The notes beneath the pieces are model-generated. The model worked only from the letters and a program-made list of their open reading frames with translations. It searched no databases and was not told the DNA's origin. Source: Lunularia cruciata (Eukaryota; Streptophyta; Marchantiopsida; Lunulariales; Lunulariaceae). From it: 64,000 nt of DNA. The stretch lies in the NCBI GenBank assembly GCA_948567375.1, contig OX419757.1:50034001-50098000 (forward strand), in the 5' to 3' direction. Below, piece after piece: positions 1-16,393 of this stretch (position 1 is the first letter of the stretch; each line of letters starts with the position of its first letter). A program made the translations under genes and the position numbers.

Positions 1-2372
1 GGTACACTGTTCAACATCTTCACATTCACACTCTACGGTAGATTGTAATGATGAAATGACCGGTTTCCTCACTAATAAGTCCAAAATGTTCCAGTTTAGG
101 AAAACCGGTGTATCCGCAATGTGCCGAGAAATATTCTGCCTAGAGGGCAGTTTTAAAGGCTCAATTTACCAATAAGTCCAAAACTTGAAAGCTGTTCACG
201 ATCTTCTTTCTATTGTCTGTAAGCTTTGACTTCAATAATGAGGATTCATTATTGAATGCAGCAAATTAACGAGCAGGTATATTATTTTGCGAATTCAATT
301 CCGTGGTTCATTAAACTCACTTTGGTCTTATGTAACGTTCTTGTTGTACTGACACAAAGTTGGAGTTAGTGCATATTAAGCTGTGTAGAAGTGAACATTT
401 GTGAAGTCGAATGCTAGATTACAAGCTGTTTTATAGTCCATGCAGTCCTTGTTGAGAAAAAAGTTTGTTTCTTTAGAGGTAGATGTCTCGGAGATTCCTT
501 CAGAGGCATCGCTATAGATAAGAGTTTTGTCGCATACCACCATCACGAGGTACCATGTATCTTCTTCGAAAAGTTCAAAGGTTAAGTACCTATCGGGTTT
601 GGTTTCATTGGTCAGTCCACCATTATGCAAAGCCCCAACGCTTTATAGTTTTATTACTAGTCAACTGCGGGAAAATCCCGCACAAGTCCTTCTCAACAAC
701 GAGGAAATTCCTTTGAATATTCTCGGGTGCAATGATTCACGCACCGAGAAAAATCATGAGAGAGTGGTTTATTCTGCACTGGACACGTCTATCGCGAACC
801 AGTCCTTGTGATGGTAATTTGAACCTTGTAGATGCCCAGAGGAAGTCCCTTAGCCCCATAAACCAAGCAATTGATGATATTATTATGGCAAATGTGGGCT
901 GTAGGCCGACCTTCGTAGCCATATTTTATCCACATGAGCTAATGGGTTTGCTTTCCCTTGTACGGCTTGATCGGGTCTTCCCATCCTTCTTGTGTTCTAT
1001 GTGGTCGCTTTTCTCTTCTCATGAACTAATGAGAAGTGGTCCACGTAAAATAAGCAAAAGAATTACGGTTTATGCCCAATGAGGACCAGGATGAAGTATG
1101 TAGTACCAGTGAAGCAAGGTAGCCTCCTTGGTGGAGTCCACCAAGATATCATCTTCTTCTGCTGCTGTGGGAGAAAAGCAGCAGCATCGCTAAAAAGGGA
1201 GGTCGAATCTCCGACTATTCTTTCCTTCGGTTTCGCGCTAGCAATGTAGTAAGTGTAGTGTACTGTACGACCTGGTTCCGCCTGACCTGCCGCTGCCGCC
1301 TAACTCTCGTTCTTTGTACAGTAACCGCGCCGCGGACGGATTTCAACGGAGTTGCGAGCGGCTGTCGTGTTGTCCCACGCTTTGAATATGTATGGACTGC
1401 GTAAGCCACAACGACGACAAGAAGAAGCAACCAACCGGGTGAGCTGTGGATCCGTCGCTACGGCGGGTAGGGTAGATAGCTTTGACTTACAAAGGAGGCA
1501 GCTGTAGAGAGAGAGGAGAGCTTGGTTGCTTTTGCTCTGGCACACGCTTTCTCTCACCGCGCAAGCGAAGCGTGGAGAGAGAGGGGAGAGAACAGAGCGA
1601 GCGACTGCGGTGAATCGCCCATAGTTTCGTTCCTTGCCGCCACATGTAGGCCTTGGCTTAGCTGCGTAGACCGGCCAAGCCAGGGCAGAGTTGCAGGCAC
1701 GCTGTAATTTATCCGGTCTTTCTTTCTTCTTCCTCTCGACTGTACCTGGTACAGCTGCAATCGCTTGCTCGCTCGAGGCGTTCGTCGGACCCTCGCTGGC
1801 TTGCTTTGCTTGCTAGTGAGTGCTCTTCTCTTCTTCTCCTGCTGATGCTGCTGCATCTTCTCCTTCTTCAGAGTTGTATCCGGGATAGCTTGAGTCATTC
1901 ATATGCGATCAACGCGTACGTTAGCTTACTACAAGTGCAGTGCAGTGGCCAGTCGACGAACATTGTGAATTTGCATTCGTGGGTTATTAACTGCATGATA
2001 TTGTGCCAGTTTTTCGAATTCCGCTATCGCCAGGGACTAAAAGCAGTAGAGAAGGGAGCGAGGAGGGGGAAAGAGGACTGGACTACAAATTGCTCATATA
2101 AAGGTTGCAGCCCTAGGTGCCGGGAGTTCACACTATTTAGGAAGTGTGAGTAGTTTCATACTCAACCCCAACCACGGGGATGATCCTCGTCTCAGGAGGA
2201 GCATATCATGGAGGACCATGTTCTCGCTTCGTCGTGGGCAGCGGCACCTTCTGTAGTTGGAGGAGGCTGAAGAAGTCGAGATAGTTGTAGCAAAGAGGAG
2301 CAGTTTAGTAGCAGTGGTAGTAGTCTGGATAACGCACATGTCATGTCGTCGTTCACGTACTAGTCGAGCTAG

Positions 2373-2402
2373 GCTTGTTGTGTTGTTGTTGTTGTTGTTG
2401 TT
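2373..2402. repeat. TTG/GTT trinucleotide microsatellite
   Basis: A run of (TTG)n with one interruption sits in the presumed leader or promoter of the downstream GRAS gene. It is a simple-sequence repeat likely to vary in length between individuals. Confidence 0.8.
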
Positions 2403-3330
2403 ACTAGTTATCGTCGTTCATGAGAGAGCGCTCGTATAGCATCTGGGTTGAACATGGCGTGGCCTTAAGGTCATGACCGTGCGTGCGTACATGATCTCCG
2501 AGGACTTGCGGAATTTTCCAGGAAGAAGCTGGACGCCAAATGAAGCAGGCCGACGTGGGATCTGCAGATAAGGAAAGCGCATGATCAATTTGCTGAGTAT
2601 GGGTGAGGGGAACATTTTCACACTGGGCGGTGATAGAAGCAGGAAACAACACATGCGTACTTCCAGGGTAGAGTTTCACTTGAAGCACGAAGAAAACATC
2701 GGATCCTTGACTTCCTTAGACCTCTCCATCTGCAAATTATAGGAAGTGCTAAACCCTTGAGCATTTTGTTGACAGATTTCCTCTCTTTTCGCGACTCTCT
2801 ACGACTGAAACGGGTGAAGGATTTCCCACTTTAGAAGCTAGCGTTATTGTTGGAGAAATTTATTTGCGCTCATCCGAACCCTCCCGTAATCGTTTCTCTT
2901 CTCTGAAAGTGCGTGCGTGCGAGCGAAGCACTGTTCTTACCGAGCTGTTTACCAACGGAAATTTGACAACGCAACAACAGACTGCAGCAGCTCACCATCC
3001 ATCACGCTGCTACGGTTTTGGCCGAGTCAAGATTGTTCTCAGCTTGTCCTTACTTTGTAGGAACATTAGGGTCTTAGTAGTGCGGGAGGTTTTGAAATCG
3101 CAGAAGAAGTCGTCAAAAAATTTCAGGTGACAGTTATCATCTGTGAGGGAGCAGCTGAGTCCGAAAGTTCGGTGGGAGGTTTGGAGCAAATTCAGGTATT
3201 ACTGGATATAAGCTTTAGACAGCATCGTCAAATTGGATCCGGAACATGAAGACTCGGCGATCAGCTAAAGGGAAAAGGCCTTGCTCTTCTTCTTCCTCCC
3301 GTGGTCACGGTTCGAACTGTGCAACGGAAA

Positions 3331-3353
3331 GATAGATAGAGAGAGAGAGAGAG
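3331..3353. repeat. GATA/GA microsatellite just upstream of the GRAS gene
   Basis: Two GATA units run into (GA)n about 80 bases before the GRAS start codon. GA/CT tracts are common in plant 5' leaders and core promoters and can bind GAGA-type (BPC) factors. That role is only a possibility here. Confidence 0.75.
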
Positions 3354-3428
3354 GCTGTATCCGTTTCCATACGTGGATAATACACATGAGATGTGTCCTC
3401 ACTGGAGACTGAAGGAGGGTAGTAAAAT

Positions 3429-4748
3429 ATGCACTCTCTCCCCCTATTGCGAACAAACCTTACCTACCATCACAATCCATTTTTGTGCCCTCCGCGCCTC
3501 CTCCATGAAATGCTTAGTTCAATCGATGCACAACTCTCGGCATCATTAGAGCCAGTGTCGGTTTCTGCAAGAGGAAGAGATTCTCGGGCTTTCGATGGAA
3601 GACCCTTGCGTGAACTGATTTTCGAATGTGCCCACGCCGTCTCGCGGAACGACTTGGATCAATCTTTGGGAATCCTGAGCTACCTCGCAACGAAAGTACC
3701 CGAACATGGAGACTCGGGTGAACGAGTGGGGTCCTACTTTACTAGAGCCTTAGCCAACAGGGTGTCTAAGTACATAGTGGCAGTCGATGCAGCACGTAGC
3801 TCGGACACAGATCAGTCCAATCTTCTACTCAACACTCTCAGGATTCCTGACCCTCCTTCGCAAGAGGAGATCCACGCAGCTTACTTAGCTCTCAATCGAG
3901 TCACCCCGTTCTTGCGCTTCGCTCACCTCACGGCCAATCAGGCCATCGTGGAGCAAATGGAAGGCGAGGAGATGGTTCATTTAGTCGATTTTGAGATAAT
4001 GCAAGGGGTACAATGGCCACCTCTCATGCAAGCCCTGGCTGAAAGACGAGGAGGCCCGCCTCACCTCCGTCTCACAGGAATTGGCTCTTCGCCGGACATC
4101 TTGCGGCAGACTGGAAACCGTCTGGCTGATTTTGCCCGGTCTCTTAATCTCCCGTTCGAGTTCCTCCCTCTCGTAGTAGGCAGCATAGAGCAGGTGACCG
4201 CGGGAATGTTTAATAGACGGGAAGGAGAGGTAGTTGCAGTGAACTGCGTGCTGCAACTGAACCGATTATTAGAGAAAGGCCCGGACATGATGAGGTCGTT
4301 TTTGGAAATGATCCAAACTTTGAAGCCCAAGGTCTTCACGCTCGCCGAGAGGGAAGCGAATCACAATCAATCGCAGTTTCTGGAAAGATTCACCGAGGCT
4401 TTTCGACACTACGCCATCATATTTGATTCACTGGAAGCCACCCTTCCTCCGAAGAGCCCCGATCGAATTACCGTCGAGGAAGTGTGGTTCGGACGGGAGA
4501 TTGCCAATATCGTCTCGTGCGATGGCTCCGATTGGGTCGAAAGGCACGAAAGATTTGAGCAGTGGAGGGGGATTATGGGAAGTGCGGGATTCCAATCATT
4601 GTCTCCCAGCACTTTTGCCCTCGCCCAAGCGAAACTCTTACTTAGATTACATTATCCTTCCGAGGGTTATCGGCTTGTTGAGATGAACGACTGTCTTTTG
4701 CTCGGGTGGCAGGACCAACCGCTATTCACAGTCTCTTCATGGCACTAA
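3429..4748 (+). CDS. LAS: GRAS-domain transcriptional regulator, LATERAL SUPPRESSOR (LAS/SCL18) type
   Basis: An intronless 439-residue GRAS protein. The GRAS domain begins near residue 58. The VHIID-type motif is VHLVDFEIMQGVQWPPLM (183-200), a PFYRE-type block follows at about 304-360, and the SAW region closes the protein at SSWH. The blocks LTPFxRFxHLTANQAI-like (158-173), EREANH (307-312), FDSLEATLPP (332-341), LLLRLHYPSEGY (403-414) and the ending LFTVSSWH match the Arabidopsis LAS/tomato Ls clade rather than DELLA, SCR or SHR. LAS proteins act in the nucleus in axillary and lateral meristem initiation in flowering plants; the role here is inferred only from family. The N-terminal 57 residues are not conserved, so Met28 is an alternative start. 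No DELLA motif is visible. Confidence 0.9.
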   Translation: MHSLPLLRTNLTYHHNPFLCPPRLLHEMLSSIDAQLSASLEPVSVSARGRDSRAFDGRPLRELIFECAHAVSRNDLDQSLGILSYLATKVPEHGDSGERVGSYFTRALANRVSKYIVAVDAARSSDTDQSNLLLNTLRIPDPPSQEEIHAAYLALNRVTPFLRFAHLTANQAIVEQMEGEEMVHLVDFEIMQGVQWPPLMQALAERRGGPPHLRLTGIGSSPDILRQTGNRLADFARSLNLPFEFLPLVVGSIEQVTAGMFNRREGEVVAVNCVLQLNRLLEKGPDMMRSFLEMIQTLKPKVFTLAEREANHNQSQFLERFTEAFRHYAIIFDSLEATLPPKSPDRITVEEVWFGREIANIVSCDGSDWVERHERFEQWRGIMGSAGFQSLSPSTFALAQAKLLLRLHYPSEGYRLVEMNDCLLLGWQDQPLFTVSSWH

Positions 4749-7700
4749 ACAACAGCAACTACATTCAGTGGTATCCACTACTGCTTTGCTCTCATCCTGT
4801 CTCAGAAATCAATATTTGAAGGAAGGATAGACGGATGACACCAAGCCTTCAAGTATTGCTTTTTGAGCAAGGGATTCGAACACATCGATGTGCCTGTCAA
4901 CATCACATCTTATCTCATCATCAATCAGGTTGGCTTTTTTGCGATTCATGAGTGGCTATCACAAGAGCCAAGGAATGCCATGTACTCAATGTGGCGAAAT
5001 TCTTCTTCAATTACATGTGGGATCTTGATTATCAGGCGGTACCCAACTAGCTCAGATCATCAGATAAGGTACAAGGGGGTGTGCATACGCTATGGTTTTC
5101 AACACTCCCATCTCATACAGTAACAAGATTACATTGTTTTTCTCCTGGATTGCAGGATGCATACATAAAAGAGAGTTCTTTTCTTTTTGTCGTCCTTTTT
5201 TGCCTACGGGGCACATTAACAATGGGACTTTTGCTTACTAATCTACTCTCTTGTCCCAAGTCAAGTCGTGGATTACATGCTTTTCCTCTCATGATGGTGC
5301 AACGCTCCGTAATTGACTTTCCTATCTTCGTGTGCGAGGAAGAGTAATGATTACTGGATTTCCATGCCATTATACTTGCTGTAAGTCAGTGGGGGATAAC
5401 ATATATTAGCTGTGTATGGTTGGAGATTCTCATGAGTGATCGCCATGATCTCTTTGAATACCTGGAATACCTGGACAATTGTATCTAGGCTGCACAGCGT
5501 TGCCGTCTCGTTTTAGTGAAGTGGGTTACACGGCAACTGGGCTGGTTCGGTCATTAACCAATTTAGAAAGGGACGTGATCCGGTTCCAGTCAAGCTCTAC
5601 TTTCCCAGATACGAAAGTAAGTGCAGTCAACATAGCAATCAATTCACGCTTCTTATCTCTCCACGGACAAAAGTAGTGGCCTTCTTCATTAAGTAAGTCA
5701 TCGATTGTCTATCAATTGTCCACTCACAACTTTGCATGAGGCACCTTTGACCACACACGTTACTCTCACGAACCCAAATGATCCTTTGAATGTACATAAT
5801 TGATTGTCATAACCTAATTCAGAGTTGATCGTGGGGACAACACTTGCAACGACGGCTCGTCACATTGCGAGCCAGGATGGAACATTCATTCAACTGCCTC
5901 AATGATTCCTTTGTCCACTCTTTACATAAGACGTGAATGAGGTTACATATTACAGTTCTCCACATTACAGTTTACATAATTTGTTTTCCAATTTCCAAAT
6001 CTGATACCTCTTATCATCCCCTACCACAACAACTCTTGAAAGGGCAATCTCGAATAGCTCAATTCGCTCCCATCCGCTGCAACACATAGGGTCAACCTGA
6101 TCATCCGCTCATGACTTCGAATTCAACCACAGAACCCATCTCAACTAACGTCCAGATCATTCATTCATTCATTCATTCATTCACTCACTCACTCACTTTC
6201 TTCCTCGACTCCTTGAAGTCTCATTCCAACCATGTTATCCCATCAACAAAGTCAATAGATGCTACGCCACAAAACCTACACACATGACAATGATAAATCG
6301 AATTGGTCAAACTCCTCCAATTCAGGTGTTACGTGGGCGCTCCTGACGTCGGCCACCGGGGAAACATCGCCCTCCCCTTTTTAATTCTTCAGCTTCCGCT
6401 TGACCTTTAATATTGGATCTCATCTACCCCTACTACTACCACTACAGTAGTTGGAGCCGAGAGTACGGACAGGGCCCCTAATGCGACAAACCTTGGAATC
6501 CACGTAGCTTTTCTTTTCTTCGGCTTGACTTCACTTTAAGGTCACAAAGGAACTTTCTGCTTGTTGTTGTTGGCCTTTGTCATGATTAGCAAACAAAGTA
6601 TGCTTATGGCATATCATGTTATTACATTAGAGTACTCGAGAAGCTTTTTCTTGGATTAAGTGCGCCTCTAAGGAAGATAGATTCTGTGCTTATAAGTAGT
6701 TCACTTGTACAAATACGATATAAAACTAGACCTTGATGGTACAATTATTGCACTTGTTTCGGTATGAAATAATTGACTTGTTTTATCTGTGATATGTGAA
6801 TGGAATTTTTCCCTTTCCTTTCTCTTGGGAGCTGGGAGATGTTTCTAGTTTATGGTACGAGAGCAGTAAGTTATAATTAAATGAAGGAGATTGGGATTGA
6901 TCCTAATTTGCATTGGCGAAAGCTTTATTTAGTGATAGTTCAGAGAAACCAAAACCATTTTCATTCCTTTTCAGATGATACCTGATTTTAAGTACAAACT
7001 GCAATTTGTTTGCTTGACCGAGTATCTTAAAGTGTTTTACATTATACATTGCACAAACACTCGTGTCTTGATGTATGGATAAGCATTTCAATTTTGTATC
7101 GGGGTCCTCGCAAGTCTATATCTTCTTGGGGGGTTCTCAATACTCGAAGGTTTTACATTTAGTATTCAAAAGAAGAAAGTTTATGTAAATGATCCATCCA
7201 TAATCAGACAAATTTGTTAGTGACATCATCACCGTAGTTTCTCAATTTTATGCATATGTCACTGCTGACTGCTGACGTTTAATTTGAATAATTGAAATAT
7301 TTGTTCTTAATAATAGTAATTTATAGGAATAGCGTGTGGTTCATACTGCCACACGAGATCTTTGCATTAAATCTTTAATCTCTACTTGAACTTTACTAAG
7401 ATAAAATTCCCGAAGCCAGATCAGCTTGAGATTTCTGTAGTTAGAGTTTTAAGATTAATCTTAATATCATTGGAAATAAATTAAGGAAAGTATTCCTTAG
7501 TTCAGATCGCAAGTTATGCGACTCCTAATTTCACGGCCTATCTATATCAATATAATTGTGAAAACACAGATATAGGTAAGTAGATTTATACGCTGATCTA
7601 GCTTTATTGTTCAAGTTAAAAATGTCATCAAAACTTCAAATTATATCTTCTAGTTTGAGGGTCTAAAGAATCCGAGCAACACAATTAGGAATTTTGAGTC

Positions 7701-10700
7701 AATTAATATCAATCATGGATAGAAAGTTTTCTACTAATTAAACTAAGATAATCAACACGAAAAATCTGGAATGATAAGTTCAGAAGTTCCAAGATCCTAC
7801 TTCATTCGCTATATCTAAAAAAGATTTTTCATACTGGTGCAAGCCTACAAATCCAACCTGAAAGAGTAGGACAATATAGTCTAAGTGGAATTTGGAATCA
7901 CGCTATATAGATAATTTCATACGGTAAAACTCAAAAGATGGTGGTCCGTGAACCATAACCCAGAAAGACTACGAGGATCTTCTCTAAATCGATAAGGAAT
8001 TAAGGTGAATGAAATGCGGGATTCGTTCTACTTCGGGAAGATAGAAATAGAAGGAAGAACTGAATAGTGATGGGAGTTTGGTGCCATTTCACCGGAAACA
8101 CAAGGACAATTTCATCAAGTCCAACTTGGAAAGACTAGAGATAGAAGAATCTTACAACGCCAACGAGTAGGTGCAAGTGCTGATTATCTCTAAGACAACG
8201 TAAGGCGGGAACTGAGTAGTTGCAGGGAGCATACAGAAGATTCGAAGTAACCCCGTGATATGGTCCGAACTCAAATCGGACACTTCAAATGAGGCTCGAA
8301 AGACTCCATCGGCACGGGTAAAACTGGTTCGGGTAGACCTTGCTTGATCCGTTGTCTTAACTGCAAGCAACACTCAGTCAGTAGATAATTTACAAAAGCA
8401 GGGCCTTCTTGCTGTTAGGAATGATGAACCCAACGTGCATTTTGATTTCAGAAGCTATCTCTTATTTGGTTGTTAAGGATCATAACGAAGGCAGATGCAC
8501 TCAGTTGACTGACCAATATTTCTACTGAGAACATAAGAAATTTACACACATTTACTGACTCCATTGTTAACATCTCATAGTGGGAATGAGGAGATCATAT
8601 GTGAAACATACGATAGAAGAGTATTTTATTCGAGCAATTGAGTTGACATAGACGTAATCTTTCCCTGAGAAAAATCCATGATTTAAAACTGTTACTTTGG
8701 TCAGTGTATGCCGTTGCCTAAGTTCAATAAGCTAGCACGATTTTAACTAGAAGATTTAGGAATTCAATCACATGGTTCCGACGGATATATCATTCCTATC
8801 GTGAGCAGGAAAGATATATAATTTCGGCCGTTACAACTTGATGCTATTTCGAGATATCTGTTTACTCTTGTCCCCTAACGTTCAGCTACAAATGACCTTC
8901 CGCTCAGTCTGAAAACCTGGAAAAGCATTTCGTAGATGCTTTACAGGGAGTTGCTTGCATCGATGTTTTCTCTTTGATATATTGATTGAAGAACTTTACA
9001 CTCTGGAAAGTTGTTACAATCCCTCTCTCTCATAAGCCAAGCAAAAAGAGCAGTGCGTGGATGTTCCTTGATGCTGTCCTACTGTGGTCAATCCTTATGA
9101 TGGCTGTAAACGGGGAAGTCCCACAAATAAGATCCCAATATTGAACCATGAAATAATTTGAGGAGGTACAACTTAAACAACAACAAGAGTTGGGGGGTAT
9201 ACATGGGCAAAATTTATACCCCGTTCAGCTCAACAACCCAAGCTGCACTTGAACTCTGAGGTACATTAGGTTACGAGGTCAAAACAGCACCAAGGACCAC
9301 GCAAGACGACAAAAGCAGAAGTTAAATTTGATCCTCAGCTCATCCATAACAATTTCTGATGTTGCCTAACCTGAAAAGTAGAAAGGGACAGGCCAAGAGC
9401 TAGATTAGACAACTCTATTATATCCGGCGCCATGTGCAATTCAATCAAGTGATAAGACCAACATCTGTAGTACAGCTGTCACCAGAAAAATCATGACTAA
9501 GTCTGAGCTGAAGGGTTTTCAAGGCAAAAGCTCACATGTATGCTGGGAAAATACCAGTATCTCTCATCTCATCCAGGCCGGTTAAAGTTGGAGGACAAGA
9601 AACAGGTACAGACGTGTCAGGGCTTGGTAACATACTGCTTACACATTGATAAGAACAGAGGGGAAGAAATAAGGTGGAAAGGAACTACAAGTAGTGGACC
9701 GATGACGCAGATAAATACTGGACCAAAGATGAGCAGAACATTCGATGCTCATAGAGACGTCTCTAAACAAAAGGAGAACGGTTTACAGTTGGCCCACTAT
9801 CACTTCCAGCTCGCTTCTCCCAATGTCAGATTATTGCAGGATGAGAGATTGACATATGGAAAATCTTGCTAGAAGTGAGACATGACAACGAAACAAGGAT
9901 CACCAAAGAGCATACTTACCTTCGATCTGTGCCGCACTTCACACTTAGTACAAGAAATCGGGGACAAAGTTCCCTGAAAAGTCTGGTCTTTCAAATAGAC
10001 CTCCAAAGATCTCTAACAGCAGAGTGCATCAGCCCTCAGACGTGATTCAATGAGGTCAGATACTTTACATGGTGATTTTATAATCCCGATGACTTTCTCT
10101 CGAGATCCATGTCACCTTCTGCAATATTGCCAGCTTAGTTGATCTGCCATCCTGGTTGACAAACTTGATCAAAATTTGAATCTTTCTGTTCAGGAGCCCT
10201 TGGTTGGTTGTGGCACCCGCGTGGCACAGTACAGGGTCAGAGAAGGTCCAGTATAACTGCACCAAAGTCTCATATACACTGGACCAGGCAGACTCCTTAT
10301 ATGACTCCTTCGTCATATAAAGAGCATACCACAAAACTAGATCTTCAACACAAGATGCGAATCTCTCTTCAGAGGGATTCCAAGGTGGAAATAGTCTCTT
10401 CTAGTGGGCAACCGAGAGCCAGAAATGACGACTTCCGCGCACAAATGCAGTTATTTTTTGAAGAGTGGATGATTGCAAGATTGCAAACTGATCAGCCTAC
10501 ATGCACAAAGCAACTACAGGTAGTAGTCTTGACAAATAATCAGTCCAATTCAAAGTTCACAATTACATTCGGCCAAGGATAGTGAACAGTCCAGCCCACA
10601 TTCGATAAAGATTCTGACAACAAAAGCATGGAAAATCTGAAGAAACCTTTTAATGAAGATTTTCGACAGTGACCTCAATTTCGCATTAATGAGGAGACTC

Positions 10701-10791
10701 ATGAGCTCGACAAAACTTGTAAGTCGTAAAATATCTGCTAGCAGAGATACTAAATCAGGCCGCCCGATTTCCACGAATGAAATGGATGACA
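4749..10791. other. Long intergenic stretch without a recognised gene
   Basis: Six kilobases without a frame resembling a known protein on either strand; from about 5.7 to 9.3 kb the DNA is AT-rich and stops are dense in all frames. The first few hundred bases probably hold the 3' UTR of the GRAS gene and the last kilobase may hold that of adenylosuccinate lyase. Open frames at 9540-9872 and 10208-10582 (+) have no recognisable motif and I do not call them genes. Confidence 0.5.
6156..6197. repeat. TCAT/TCAC tetranucleotide microsatellite
   Basis: About six TCAT units are followed directly by about four TCAC units. The compound form looks like one T-to-C change within the unit spread by slippage. 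It lies in gene-free DNA. Confidence 0.85.
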
Positions 10792-14470
<3,679 letters not shown>

Positions 14471-16393
14471 TCGAATTCAGATGTCTGTGCTTCTCGCCTC
14501 GAATTGTCAGAGTCCTAAAACCCTTTGCGTTGACAACGGCCTTTCTCTCCTAAAGATTCCCTATAATCCTTAGCCCTCACCGAATATTCCCTTCAGTACA
14601 GTATACTGCGGTCCTCTGTTTATTATCCTCTGGACTTCTGAATTTACTGCCACGTGCAATAAACCGGTTTACTCTAGCAAATATAGCTCCAGTTCAGGTC
14701 CCAAATTGCGGTGGCCTTTCCTAAGTATTTCTTGAGACATACAAAGACATCGGAACTTAAGGTCTCTTAAGGTCATTGAAATACTATTTATCCTTTTGTA
14801 CGTATCTGTCTTGCATCATGAACATAATACTCCCATAATCAAAGCTAGACTTAATTTTCTTAAAATTTGTTGGTGTGGGAAGTTTCTTCAGGGATTTGTT
14901 TTCAACTTCAGTATCTTGGTTTGCTTTGCCTGATTATTCTCTTGCAATTTTGGGTTCTGAGGTTTGTTTAAGGCACCTCGTGTGAATTTGTTCAAAAGTG
15001 CATTTCGATCAACCTCAATTCTCTAGGTATAGAGAGGGTAGCATGTACCATAATTTTTCAAGCAAAACATAGATGTGCGGACTATTATATATATATGAAT
15101 GCATTATAAGACAATATCATATATTCATTTACCCTTAATGTTGTTAAGCTTGCTCAACTTTTATTCTTCAAGAACTGTTGGCATTCTTCGCATGGAGAAA
15201 CAAGGGGTTGATGCCAATGATTTGATTCCTTGAAAAATGTAGGCTTTGTTTACATGGCCAATTGATTACATCAAACATCGCTAAAGAGGACATAACGTTG
15301 TGATAAGTGCCTGGAAATGCTCATCTAGAACAAATATCAACATTGAGAGGTACTAAATCAAACGCCCTCCATGTGCAATAATGTAATGGGGAAGATTGTA
15401 CGACTATAAAGTGCACACATGCAACTTTAGTAGGAGAAAGCATAATTGTAATCTCTATAGTAGGTATTAGAACCATTAAGAGCGACAAAATGCCATGTTG
15501 GTATCACACATGTTGACAACCCCCACCCATTCAGAGAGCAAAGGTCCTGCAGAAGATATGGTTTGGTTTTACGTCTTTCAGTGGAGAAGTCATTTCGAAA
15601 AAGCATTCTCTATTATCATAGATCTACAACATTCTTCCTTCAAGTTTGTGCATTTAAAATTTACTGATGTATAAAATGATAGACAGACATGTGCATCATG
15701 TAAACCTGGCGATGGTGATCTTGTCTCATCTCTACAGTGGGCAGTAAGAATGGCCGTGCGTTTTCAGCTGATCATGTCACCGTAGGGAGAAGGAGTTCAT
15801 GAGCATAGAGAATCGGCAGATGAAGCTGCTGAGAGTCTACTTGACATGTGTGGTAAGGAGCTCTCATCGGAAATGCGTCCTTGACCATCGCGAATCTTGA
15901 AGTCGCTGCTTACTGCTTCAATGAGTAGGAGAGTCTGGTACAGTCGTCTGTTTTGAATCACAGAACGTAATTGTTTATGGCGGTACATATCTATAAACTA
16001 CTACATCTGTAGCACATTACACTACAGATACTTCTGACAGTGTATGACAGTGTTCTAAGTCCCACCTACCTGATGAGAGCTCTCTAATTATGATTGTTTC
16101 CCGTAATCACACTTGTCTACTTCGACAATCTACATATCATCGTTTGCGGGGTCCTAAGAAATATCAGGTGGGGTTTGGTGCAACTTCTGGCTTGCTAGCA
16201 AGCTAGCGAATGATTTGAATCTGTACAAGCAATCTGGACTTAATATCTGAAACAACAGCCACTACCGTTTTAATACTACAAGTACAAATAATCTGGACGT
16301 AATATCTAAAACAACAGCCACTACCGTTTTAATACTACAAGTTCTTTAGTCTTTATGTGTATATATCTATCGATCCCTTACAATATCTTCTGT
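14471..16393. other. Intergenic region between the lyase and the reductase gene
   Basis: This is the promoter side of the lyase gene (which starts at 14470 and reads leftward) and the downstream side of the reductase gene (which ends at 16394). No coding frame is supported. The reductase 3' UTR probably occupies its right end, where the 59-base duplication lies. Confidence 0.5.
16222..16340. repeat. Tandem duplication of a 59-base unit
   Basis: Two adjacent copies of a roughly 59-base unit differ at a handful of positions. The shared core runs from AATCTGGAC to TTTTAATACTACAAGT. They lie within 175 bases downstream of the reductase stop codon, so probably within its 3' UTR. Confidence 0.85.

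Larger units (their letters stand above)
1..3428. other. Upstream and probable leader region of the LAS-type GRAS gene
   Basis: I see no protein-coding gene here; open frames on both strands are short and resemble no family I know. The stretch from about 1.2 to 2.3 kb is relatively GC-rich with purine/pyrimidine tracts, which in plants often marks a promoter or leader. A TATA-like heptamer (TATAAAG) lies at 2097-2103 on the + strand, about 1.3 kb before the GRAS start codon. If it is used, the leader would be long and contain several upstream ATGs, including one at 2257 (60 codons). Transcription start and any leader intron cannot be fixed from sequence alone. Confidence 0.35.

Noticed and set aside
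9540-10582. Two open frames of 110 and 124 codons (+)
   Set aside because: No recognisable motif, no splice-linked partners, and position next to the lyase stop codon fits untranslated or intergenic DNA.
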